Positions 1 to 4,960 of a stretch of DNA of 5,890 nucleotides are shown one piece after another. A program made the translations under genes and the position numbers. Each line of letters begins with the position of its first letter. Position 1 is the first letter of the stretch. The notes beneath the pieces were generated by a model that was not told the origin of the DNA, did no database searches, and was given only the letters and a program-made list of their open reading frames with translations. The DNA lies in contig JAJUHR010000124.1 of assembly GCA_029267795.1 (NCBI GenBank), positions 1-5,890 of the forward strand. Reading direction: 5' to 3'. The stretch is from Planctomycetota bacterium (lineage in GTDB: Bacteria; Planctomycetota; Phycisphaerae; Phycisphaerales; Phycisphaeraceae).

Positions 1-1
1 C

Positions 2-298
2 CCCATCGTTAGCCCCACGATCGACGCCCTGTGTATCACCCCCCTGTGCCCGCACAGCCTGGCTTTCCGCCCGATCGTCATCAACGCCGACGACGTCGTG
101 TGCCTGCGCACGCTCCGGGCCAATCCCGGCACCCATCTGGTGGTCGACGGTCAGGTGCTGGTCAAGATCGAGGCGCAGTGGCGCATCCTGATCCGCCGCT
201 ACCCCCGCCCGTTGCTCTTGGTGCATAACCCGCAGTTGAGCTACTGGGACATGCTCGCCAAGAAACTCCACTGGGCTGCGAGGCCCAAGGCGGGCTGA
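2..298 (+). CDS. nadK: NAD kinase, C-terminal part (partial, cut at left edge)
   Basis: This is the last 98 codons of an ATP-dependent NAD+ kinase, the cytoplasmic enzyme that makes NADP+ from NAD+. The frame is open from position 2 to a TGA at 296-298. The first residues read PIVSPTIDALCITPLCPHSL and continue AFRPIVI. This is the conserved C-terminal signature of the family (G-G-P-I-V-x-P, then T-P-[IL]-C-P-H-[ST]-L-x-x-R-P-[IL]-V). It is followed by the usual beta-rich tail, with a VVDGQ stretch near residue 52, and a closing segment rich in L, K and W. The catalytic GGDG motif and the start lie upstream of the window. The gene converges on the CBS genes that follow, so it is in a different transcription unit. 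Identification is by motif recall and is quite secure; the symbol follows the family name. Confidence 0.88.
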   Translation, partial: PIVSPTIDALCITPLCPHSLAFRPIVINADDVVCLRTLRANPGTHLVVDGQVLVKIEAQWRILIRRYPRPLLLVHNPQLSYWDMLAKKLHWAARPKAG

Positions 299-392
299 CC
301 GGCGCCACGCGTCGATCGCGGCCCTCATCCCACCCCATCTACCGAACAGCGTGCCCGATCCGAGCAAGGGCTTGGCGCCCCACCCCCGCCCC
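299..392. other. convergent intergenic spacer, no clear terminator
   Basis: A 94-base gap between two genes that converge. It is C-rich on the forward strand and carries two copies of the palindrome GGCGCC (302-307 and 374-379), which could pair with each other, plus a 4-bp GGGC/GCCC stem around 369-380. Neither is followed by a run of T on either strand, so no intrinsic terminator can be called. No ORF or RNA gene is seen. Confidence 0.4.
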
Positions 393-893
393 TTACCCCG
401 CGGTCTCGGTCAGCAGGTTTTGCAGATAGGCCGTGACCCGCCGTGGCCCGATGATGCCCACGACCCGCTCTTCGATGTTAAGGATCGGCACGTGACGGAA
501 GCCCCCCGTCGCCATCAGGTTGATCGCCTTGGCAGGGGTGTCGGTCTCGTACACCGCCGCCGGCCGACCGGTCATGACCTCACGCACGGGCTGGCCCTTG
601 ATTTGCTCATATTGATGCGCCACCCGGAAAAGCACGTCCCGCTCGGAGAAAATGCCGACCAGGTGGTCGCGCTCCGTGATCAGCAGGCACGCCACGTCCA
701 GCTCGGCCATGGTCCGCAACGCCTGCTCGATCGGGGTGTCCGCGTCGATCGTGGTGAACGGCCGGGTCTTGATCACATCCACACGGTCTTCGCACAGGGA
801 CCGCTCCAGCTCGTCCTCGTACTTCGGCGGGCTGTAGTCCTTCAGCGGGTCCTCGAACACCGCTGGCGGCGTGCTCCGGCGCTTGCGACGCAT
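393..893 (-). CDS. CBS-domain pair protein (downstream of two)
   Basis: A 166-residue soluble protein made of one Bateman module (two CBS domains), with a basic, proline-containing N-terminal tail of about 30 residues. CBS1 spans roughly residues 38-95 and ends in GIFSERDV, matching the adenosine-nucleotide binding pattern G-x-x-[ST]-x-x-D. CBS2 spans roughly 102-160 and contains FRHVPI and GIIGPRRV, where the usual Asp is Arg. Such stand-alone proteins commonly sense AMP, ATP, SAM or similar ligands and regulate a partner; no partner domain is present. The ATG at 891-893 is 3 bases after the TGA of the preceding CBS gene. A strong Shine-Dalgarno AAGGAG (902-907 on the opposite strand) sits 8 bases upstream, inside the end of that gene, which supports this start and co-transcription. 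The stop is TAA at 393-395. The family is clear; the function is unknown. Confidence 0.87.
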   Translation of the reverse strand: MRRKRRSTPPAVFEDPLKDYSPPKYEDELERSLCEDRVDVIKTRPFTTIDADTPIEQALRTMAELDVACLLITERDHLVGIFSERDVLFRVAHQYEQIKGQPVREVMTGRPAAVYETDTPAKAINLMATGGFRHVPILNIEERVVGIIGPRRVTAYLQNLLTETAG

Positions 894-896
894 GCC

Positions 897-1367
897 TCAA
901 GCTCCTTCTCTCTGGTCCATGTACAACTTCGACCCGATCATCTGGGCCTTGACCTGGCGAGGGAAGTGCTCCGCCAGGTATTCCATGATGCCTCGCTGCC
1001 CGGTGACCCCGATTGCCTTTCCCCGATCGTCCACCACGCACAGGAACCGCCAATCGTGGGTCCGCATCATCTGGATCGCCTTGGCGATCGGCTCGCTGGC
1101 CCGCACGATAAACGCCCGAGGGGAGATGTGCTTCGACACGGGCTCCTCCAGCGCCGCGGCCCCGCGCAGCAACAGCCGCACCAACACCCGCTCGGTGAAC
1201 ATCCCGATCGGGCGGTCCTGGGGGTCGACCACCACCACGTAGCCGTGCCGCTTGCGGCGCATCAGGTCCACCGCTTCTCGGCAGGTCATCTGCGGGGTGA
1301 CGGGCACCACTTCTCGCAGTTCCAGCTGCGAGACCGATTCCCTCATGACGTTCTGGTGCAGGCCCAT
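897..1367 (-). CDS. CBS-domain pair protein (upstream of two)
   Basis: A 156-residue soluble protein consisting almost wholly of two CBS domains. CBS1 (about residues 17-70) contains MRRKRHGYVVVVD and GMFTERVLV. CBS2 (about 78-140) contains MMRTHDWRFLCVVDD and GVTGQRGIMEYL. Both CBS domains keep the fold-defining G-[IMV]-x-[TG]-x-R segment. Both lack the Asp that normally follows and contacts the ligand ribose (Val in CBS1, Gly in CBS2), so ligand binding may be altered or lost. The gene is first in a two-gene unit with the CBS gene 3 bases downstream; the two are similar in domain plan, so duplication is likely. The ATG at 1365-1367 has only a weak ribosome site (ACGGGG at 1375-1380, 7-base spacer), and that site lies in a possible hairpin. 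An internal ATG eight codons in (1344-1346) is an alternative start with no better site. The ligand and target are unknown. Confidence 0.85.
   Translation of the reverse strand: MGLHQNVMRESVSQLELREVVPVTPQMTCREAVDLMRRKRHGYVVVVDPQDRPIGMFTERVLVRLLLRGAAALEEPVSKHISPRAFIVRASEPIAKAIQMMRTHDWRFLCVVDDRGKAIGVTGQRGIMEYLAEHFPRQVKAQMIGSKLYMDQREGA
902..907 (-). promoter_or_regulatory. Shine-Dalgarno site of the downstream CBS gene
   Basis: On the reverse strand the hexamer reads AAGGAG, with 8 bases to the ATG at 891-893. It overlaps the last codons of the upstream CBS gene, and that gene's TGA (897-899) lies within the spacer. This fixes the start and suggests translational coupling. Confidence 0.7.
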
Positions 1368-1552
1368 GCTCGTTCCCCGTTGCGACGGGGTGCCCCGTCG
1401 GTGCGTCGATCACCGGTTTGTTCGATTCTCTCCAAGCCGTTGCAGCACACACACGGGCCACCGTACGCAGGATCTGCGGAACGCATCTATGCCTCAGCGC
1501 ACCGACATCTTACTTAAGGGCCCCCGGTCTCACGAGCATGGGGTGGACGGAG
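1368..1552 (-). other. repeat-rich leader between mcsB and the CBS genes
   Basis: A 185-base non-coding gap on the reverse strand. Besides the paired hairpins next to the CBS start, it has a perfect 9-bp inverted repeat, CGCACCGAC (1498-1506) against GTCGGTGCG (1397-1405), that could bracket the region. It also has a CGCAG-GAT-CTGCG stem (1466-1478) and a CGGTG/CACCG stem (1399-1415). No T-rich tail follows any of these, so no terminator for mcsB is evident. No promoter is convincing: a TTGGAG and TGATCG pair about 17 bases apart near 1410-1440 is the best but poor. The CBS pair could therefore be read through from mcsAB or have its own weak promoter. Confidence 0.35.
1375..1400 (-). promoter_or_regulatory. 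two mutually exclusive hairpins over the ribosome site
   Basis: In the RNA sense (reverse strand) the arm CGACGGGG (1393-1400) is followed after 2 bases by CCCCGTCG (1383-1390), a perfect 8-bp inverted repeat. Part of the second arm, CCCCGT (1385-1390), can pair instead with ACGGGG (1375-1380) across a 4-base loop. That last ACGGGG is the only Shine-Dalgarno-like sequence before the ATG at 1367. Pairing one way would expose the site and the other way would hide it. The pairings are seen in the sequence; the switching role is inferred. Confidence 0.4.
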
Positions 1553-2614
1553 TCAGCGTTGGCCAAGCCGCTGGCGGATCAGCTTCGCTCGGGCCTCCCG
1601 ACGGGTCGTCGGGTCCATCTCCGCCCCGATCAGCTTCTGCAGGTGAGCGGGCTGCGCCAACAGGAACAACTCGTTGATCGTCGTGATGTCAACCGTGTCG
1701 ATCCGGCCCATGTTGACGCCCATCCGCAGGTGGCTCAGCATCGCAAGCACCTCTTCCGTGTCGATCACGTGGGCGTGCGTGAGGGTCGCCCAGGCGCGCC
1801 ACACCTTGTCGTCGACCTGGGCCTGCCTCTGCTTCAGCAGCGCTCGCCGGGCTTGCTGCTCGTACGCGATGATCTGGGGCACGACCGTGTGCTTGAACTC
1901 AGATAGGATCTCTTGCTCGGGTTTGCCCAGCGTCGTCTGGTTCGAGACCTGATACAGGTCGCCCATAGCCTCCGAGCCCTCGCCGAAAAGCCCCCGGATC
2001 GCCAAGTGCATGTCCCGCGCCGCCCGCCGGACCTTCTCGATCTCGCCCGTCAGCTTCAGGGCCGGCAGGTGCATCATCACGCTGACGCGGATCCCCGTGC
2101 CCACGTTGGTCGGGCAGGCCGTCAAATACCCGAATCGCTTCGAAAACGCGAACTCCATGCGGTCCTCGAGCAGGTCGTCGATCCGGTTGACGTGGTTAAA
2201 CGCCTCGTCCAGCTGCATCCCGCTCCGCAGCGATTGGATCCGCAGGTGGTCCTCCTCGTTGACCATGATCGCGAAGGTTTCATCGGCGCCGATCGCCACC
2301 GCCCGCGGCAGCGCCCCCCCCGCCCCCGCGTGTTGACGGCTGATCAGGTGCCGCTCGACCAGCAGCTGCCGGTCCAACGGCGTGCTCTCCCGCAGGTCCA
2401 CCCACAGCACCCCCTCGCCCAGGCGCCCGCCCATCACCTCCGCTCGGCAACGATCCAGCACCTCGTGGTGCTGCCGGGCGCTGGCCCTGGCCACGAACGG
2501 GTACCCCGCCAGGTTGCGCGCCAGCCTCACCCGGCTCGATATCACGGTATCGCTCTGCGGGCCCACGCCACGCAGCCATTCCCCAGCGTGATCGGTGATC
2601 TGCCGCAGCGTCAT
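1553..2614 (-). CDS. mcsB: protein arginine kinase McsB
   Basis: A 353-residue cytoplasmic kinase of the phosphagen-kinase fold that phosphorylates arginine side chains in proteins using ATP. Seen in order: SSRVRLARN (26-34, nucleotide-binding arginines), NEEDHLRIQ (119-127, catalytic acidic segment), CPTNVGTGIRVSVMMHLP (167-184, with the active-site-region Cys167), RGLFGEGSEAMG (207-218) and SNQTTLG (224-230). All are hallmarks of bacterial McsB rather than of metazoan arginine kinase, and the length is close to the roughly 360 residues of Firmicute McsB. The C-terminal DPTTRREARAKLIRQRL corresponds to the region of the phosphoarginine-binding RDxxRA motif, but the Asp is Arg339. The ATG (2612-2614) overlaps the mcsA stop as ATGA, so translation is probably coupled. 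The frame stays open 24 codons further upstream, but that stretch lies inside mcsA and shows no family similarity. In Firmicutes McsB acts with McsA, CtsR and ClpCP; neither ctsR nor clpC is in this window. Confidence 0.95.
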   Translation of the reverse strand: MTLRQITDHAGEWLRGVGPQSDTVISSRVRLARNLAGYPFVARASARQHHEVLDRCRAEVMGGRLGEGVLWVDLRESTPLDRQLLVERHLISRQHAGAGGALPRAVAIGADETFAIMVNEEDHLRIQSLRSGMQLDEAFNHVNRIDDLLEDRMEFAFSKRFGYLTACPTNVGTGIRVSVMMHLPALKLTGEIEKVRRAARDMHLAIRGLFGEGSEAMGDLYQVSNQTTLGKPEQEILSEFKHTVVPQIIAYEQQARRALLKQRQAQVDDKVWRAWATLTHAHVIDTEEVLAMLSHLRMGVNMGRIDTVDITTINELFLLAQPAHLQKLIGAEMDPTTRREARAKLIRQRLGQR

Positions 2615-3123
2615 CGCACCTGCCCCTGCCCTTCGAGCCGCTGGATATCGTCCCGCAGCCTCGCCGCCAGCTCGTAGTCCTCGCACGCCACCGCCTCCTC
2701 CAATCGCTTGCGCATCCGCAGCAGGTGTTGTTGACGCTGCTCCCCCTCGCCCACCCGATGCGGCACCTTCCCCAAGTGCTGCGTCTCACCCTCGTGCGCC
2801 CGCTCCAGCAGAGGCGCCAGAGGCTCCTCGAAAGCGCGGTAACACTCCGGGCAGCCCAACAGGCTGTGCTCGCGGAACTCGGTAAACGTCATCCCACACT
2901 GATCGCACACCCACTCCGGCTGAGGAGACGGCAGGCTCTGCTGCTTGACAAAATTCGTCAAAAGCTTGTTGATCGGCGTCTGTACCGCCTTGATCGCCAA
3001 CCCCTCCTGGATCGCGTGCTCTTCGCACAAATGCTTCTCGATCTTTTGGCCTTTGACGATCTCCACCGAATGGTGGGTCGCGGGTTTATCGCACTGATCG
3101 CACTTACGCTTCAAGCCTGCCAT
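2611..3123 (-). CDS. mcsA: McsA, zinc-binding activator of McsB with UVR motif
   Basis: A 170-residue protein that in Firmicutes binds and activates the arginine kinase McsB. N-terminal zinc site: C8-x-x-C11 and C33-x-x-H36 (CEEH where B. subtilis has CxxC). Second zinc site: C73-x-x-C76 and C91-x-x-C94, in the typical contexts CDQCGMTF and GCPECY. The C-terminal UvrB/UvrC-type helix pair, about residues 132-165, reads LEEAVACEDYELAARLRDDI. This order and length match McsA. The ATG at 3121-3123 is preferred: AGGTGA (3132-3137) lies 8 bases upstream of it, and a promoter would start RNA near 3141. An in-frame GTG at 3133-3135 would put the start inside that ribosome site. The stop TGA overlaps the mcsB ATG, making a two-gene operon. 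Confidence 0.93.
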   Translation of the reverse strand: MAGLKRKCDQCDKPATHHSVEIVKGQKIEKHLCEEHAIQEGLAIKAVQTPINKLLTNFVKQQSLPSPQPEWVCDQCGMTFTEFREHSLLGCPECYRAFEEPLAPLLERAHEGETQHLGKVPHRVGEGEQRQQHLLRMRKRLEEAVACEDYELAARLRDDIQRLEGQGQVR

Positions 3124-3131
3124 ATCTTTTG

Positions 3132-3137
3132 TCACCT
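3132..3137 (-). promoter_or_regulatory. Shine-Dalgarno site deciding the mcsA start
   Basis: The reverse strand reads AGGTGA, 8 bases before the ATG at 3121-3123. The competing GTG start (3133-3135) is part of this very site, so the ATG is the likelier start. Confidence 0.65.
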
Positions 3138-3147
3138 GCTTTGCGCG

Positions 3148-3176
3148 ATTCTAGGGTTCCCTTCGGACCGCTTCAA
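3148..3176 (-). promoter_or_regulatory. sigma70-type promoter for mcsA-mcsB
   Basis: Reverse strand: -35 TTGAAG (3171-3176), a spacer of exactly 17 bases, then -10 TAGAAT (3148-3153), which matches TATAAT at 5 of 6 positions. The start of transcription would fall near 3141, leaving a leader of about 18 bases that just accommodates the ribosome site. It is the best match to a housekeeping promoter found in the window and is correctly placed for the operon. The spacer contains a CGGACCG element that recurs upstream. Confidence 0.55.
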
Positions 3177-3238
3177 CCAATTGGCCATCGGTCCACGCGA
3201 TCCCGATCCACCAGCCTCCGTTGGCATGGATCGGACCG
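3164..3238. repeat. repeated CGGWCCG elements upstream of mcsA
   Basis: TCGGACCG occurs twice (3163-3170 and 3231-3238) and TCGGTCCA once (3188-3195). CGGWCCG is an odd-length palindrome. The first copy sits between the -35 and -10 of the mcsA promoter, the others about 25 and 68 bases upstream. An 8-bp inverted repeat, CCGATCCA (3203-3210) and TGGATCGG (3227-3234), is nested between the outer copies. This could be an operator array or merely GC-rich chance. Confidence 0.35.
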
Positions 3239-3241
3239 ACT

Positions 3242-3259
3242 TTTCAGCCACGTTTGACC
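3242..3259 (-). promoter_or_regulatory. CtsR-box-like direct repeat (tentative)
   Basis: Reverse strand: GGTCAAA (3253-3259), 4 bases, then GCTGAAA (3242-3248). The Firmicute CtsR operator is a direct repeat of RGTCAAA spaced by 3 bases. The first half-site is perfect; the second matches 5 of 7 and the spacing is one base too long. It lies about 66 bases upstream of the -35 box, an unusual place for a repressor site. No ctsR is visible. Confidence 0.2.
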
Positions 3260-3305
3260 AGCTTGTAACAACCGGGCTCTTTTTCCCGCCTCAAGCCCGT
3301 GCATT

Positions 3306-3440
3306 TCAACGCGCAACCTCGTCAGCCGCCGGTGACAGCCCCCCAGGGGTGTCAGGGCAGCGCGTAACGACACCCCCCGCCCCCTCAGCACGGGTTGGGG
3401 CGTCGCTTGGCTCCACCACAACCGCTCCGATCAGCCTCAT
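3306..3440 (-). CDS. possible small ORF, 44 residues, unrecognised
   Basis: An ATG at 3438-3440 is preceded by GAGG with an 8-base spacer, and the frame runs 44 codons to TGA at 3306-3308. The product starts MRLIGAVVVEPSDAP and is otherwise rich in Gly, Ala, Pro and Thr, with no recognised domain, signal peptide or membrane segment. It lies in the gap between the hybrid kinase and mcsA, and its coding region coincides with strong inverted repeats. The frame is also open upstream to 3629 inside the kinase gene. It may be chance in GC-rich DNA. Confidence 0.18.
   Translation of the reverse strand: MRLIGAVVVEPSDAPTRAEGAGGVVTRCPDTPGGLSPAADEVAR
3333..3376 (-). repeat. two competing inverted repeats in the mcsA upstream gap
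   Basis: GGGGTGTC (3346-3353) and GACACCCC (3369-3376) form a perfect 8-bp inverted repeat with a 15-base loop. The same GGGGTGTCA (3346-3354) can also pair with TGACA-G-CCCC (3333-3342), giving 9 bp with one bulged base and a 3-base loop. No T-run follows on the reverse strand, so this is not a standard terminator. It lies within the possible small ORF. Confidence 0.4.
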
Positions 3441-3454
3441 GGCGATACCCTCAA

Positions 3455-3472
3455 ATGAAAATGAAAATGAAA
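3455..3472. repeat. three tandem copies of ATGAAA
   Basis: Three exact head-to-tail copies of the hexamer ATGAAA, the most AT-rich patch in the window. On the reverse strand it reads as a T-rich stretch (TTTCAT repeated) starting about 40 bases after the hybrid kinase stop codon. Confidence 0.75.
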
Positions 3473-3506
3473 ACGGTCTGTCCTTCCGGTCCGCCGACCC
3501 TTGGAC
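3456..3506 (-). terminator. possible terminator of the FIST-kinase operon
   Basis: After the kinase TAG, the reverse strand can form an imperfect stem: GTCC (3503-3506) with GGAC (3480-3483) outside, and GGTC/GACC with a 4-base GGCG loop inside. After a short gap comes a TTTTC-ATTTTC-ATTTTC stretch. The T-rich tail is interrupted and the stem is imperfect, so this is tentative. Confidence 0.3.
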
Positions 3507-3513
3507 GCCAGCG

Positions 3514-4953
3514 CTAGCCATTATTGGTGGGGGGGTCGGAGGCCCTTTGCGGATCGGGTTCCTCCCCCAGGCACCTGCAGATGGTCTGCAGCAAGCCCCG
3601 ACGGTCCATCGGCTTGGTTTGATACTCATCCGCGCCGGCGTTGAGGCATTTCTCGCGATCGCCCTTCATGGCGTGGGCGGTTAGGGCGATGATAGGGCCG
3701 CGGTAGCCGGCTTGGCGCAGCAGGCGGGTGGCTGTGTAGCCGTCCATCTCGGGCATCTGCATGTCCATCAGGATCACGTCGAAGGGCTCGCCCGCCTGCC
3801 AAGCCTGGATCGCCAAGTCGTAGCCAATCTTGCCGTTCTCTGCCAGGGTCACTCGGGCGCCGGCCTTACGCAACAGCAGGCCGATGAGCTTTTGGTTGTC
3901 CGGGCCGTCCTCGACAAGCAGCACGTGGCAATCGAGCTTGGGGGCCGCGGTTACAGCAGCCGGCATCGCCGCCGGTGCGGGGGCCAGGGCCTCGTGGGCG
4001 TCGTGGACCATCGGCACGCCCTGCAGCGGCCCTGGGTCGACGCTGACTACGAAGCAGCTGCCCTGGCCAAGGGTGCTGCGGACGGTAATGTCGCCGCCGA
4101 GCATCCGCGCCAGCCGCCGGGAGATCGCCAAGCCCAAACCGGCGCCGCCGAAGCGGCGGGACATCGAGCTGTTGACTTGAGTAAAGGGCTGGAACAGCCA
4201 GCCCAGCTGCTCGGGGCCGATCCCGATGCCGGTGTCGATGACCTCGAAGCGGATCAGCCGCCCAACGCGATCCGGGCCATCGCAACGGATCACGACCCGC
4301 ACCTCACCCCGATCGGTGAACTTGATGGCGTTGCCGACCAAGTGCGCCAACACCTGCCTCAGCCGCGCCGGATCGCAGTGGATTGTCTCGGGCACCGGGC
4401 CTTCGGCCTCGACGCTCAGCCGCAAGCCCTTGGCGTGGGCGCGGACCCGCATCGTCTCGGCCACCTCACCGACCACCTGCATCGGCGAGCAGGGCACCGG
4501 CACGATCCGCAGCTGGCCGGCCTCGATCTTGGATAGGTCCAGGATGTCGTCGATGACCTGCCGCAGCTGCTGGCCGTTGCGCAGCACCGCGCGGAGCGCC
4601 TCGAGCCGCTCCCCCGCCGGCTTCGCCTCGCCCTCCTGCTCCAGCAGGGCCTCGGCGTAGCCGAAGATCGCCGTCAGTGGCGTGCGGATCTCGTGACTCA
4701 TGTTCGCCAGAAACTCGCTCTTGGCCCGGTCCGCCGCCTCCGCCGCCTCCTTGGCACACTGCAGGTTTTCATTCAGCTCCCGCATCTCCTGCGATGAGAT
4801 CGCCAGCGACCGCTCCAGCAAATACCGGTCCTGGTCGAACTGTTGATAGGCCTTGTTGATCCGTTCGAGGAATTCAGACCACTGCTCCGCTGTGGGAGGC
4901 ACGTGCGGATCCATCCGCAGCTTTTTCAGCAGGCGTTGCAGTAGCCGGTGCAT
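3514..4953 (-). CDS. soluble hybrid histidine kinase with C-terminal receiver
   Basis: A 479-residue protein with no membrane segment, signal peptide or PAS/GAF domain. Order: a helical, probably coiled-coil N-terminus (about 25-78, including QDRYLLERSL); HisKA with the H-box SHEIRTPLTAI and phospho-acceptor His87; an HATPase with N-box LVGNAIKFTD (Asn208), G1 DTGIGIG (240-246), FQPF (254-257) and G2 GGAGLGLAI (269-277); an Ala/Pro-rich linker (about 318-338); then a receiver domain with acidic pair E348-D349, phospho-acceptor Asp397 in MDMQMPEMDG, Thr425 and Lys447. All residues needed for autophosphorylation and internal phosphotransfer are present. There is no HPt or output domain, so a separate phosphotransfer protein or regulator is expected elsewhere. 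The ATG at 4951-4953 follows the FIST stop by 7 bases, with AAGGG just upstream, so the FIST protein is the likely input partner. The stop is TAG. Confidence 0.93.
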   Translation of the reverse strand: MHRLLQRLLKKLRMDPHVPPTAEQWSEFLERINKAYQQFDQDRYLLERSLAISSQEMRELNENLQCAKEAAEAADRAKSEFLANMSHEIRTPLTAIFGYAEALLEQEGEAKPAGERLEALRAVLRNGQQLRQVIDDILDLSKIEAGQLRIVPVPCSPMQVVGEVAETMRVRAHAKGLRLSVEAEGPVPETIHCDPARLRQVLAHLVGNAIKFTDRGEVRVVIRCDGPDRVGRLIRFEVIDTGIGIGPEQLGWLFQPFTQVNSSMSRRFGGAGLGLAISRRLARMLGGDITVRSTLGQGSCFVVSVDPGPLQGVPMVHDAHEALAPAPAAMPAAVTAAPKLDCHVLLVEDGPDNQKLIGLLLRKAGARVTLAENGKIGYDLAIQAWQAGEPFDVILMDMQMPEMDGYTATRLLRQAGYRGPIIALTAHAMKGDREKCLNAGADEYQTKPMDRRGLLQTICRCLGEEPDPQRASDPPTNNG

Positions 4954-4960
4954 CGAGCCC

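Noticed and set aside
1383..1400. Intrinsic terminator for mcsB
   Set aside because: The stem is strong, but no T-run follows on the reverse strand and it abuts the next gene's ribosome site.
607..1461. Long reverse-strand frame across the CBS genes
   Set aside because: Out of frame with two well-supported CBS proteins and spans their junction; Gly/Arg/Ala-rich composition without motifs.
351..1517. Long forward-strand open frame (388 codons)
   Set aside because: Antisense to both CBS genes; His/Arg/Leu-rich with no domain, as expected of a shadow frame in GC-rich coding DNA.
1913..2677. Forward frame opposite mcsB
   Set aside because: Antisense to clear McsB motifs; no recognisable domain.
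2615..2686. 24-codon N-terminal extension of McsB
   Set aside because: Lies inside the mcsA coding region, has no McsB similarity, and the ATGA overlap start gives the family length.
3124..3135. GTG start four codons upstream for mcsA
   Set aside because: It falls within the ribosome site of the better placed ATG and only about 6 bases from the predicted transcription start.
3173..3421. 82-codon reverse ORF in the kinase-mcsA gap
   Set aside because: Arg-rich, no ribosome site noticed, no motif, and it runs into the -35 box of the mcsA promoter.
3124..3513. CIRCE (HrcA) operator before mcsA
   Set aside because: Looked for TTAGCACTC-N9-GAGTGCTAA; nothing close was seen.
3712..4536. Forward frame opposite the hybrid kinase
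   Set aside because: Antisense to an intact HisKA-HATPase-receiver protein; low-complexity shadow.
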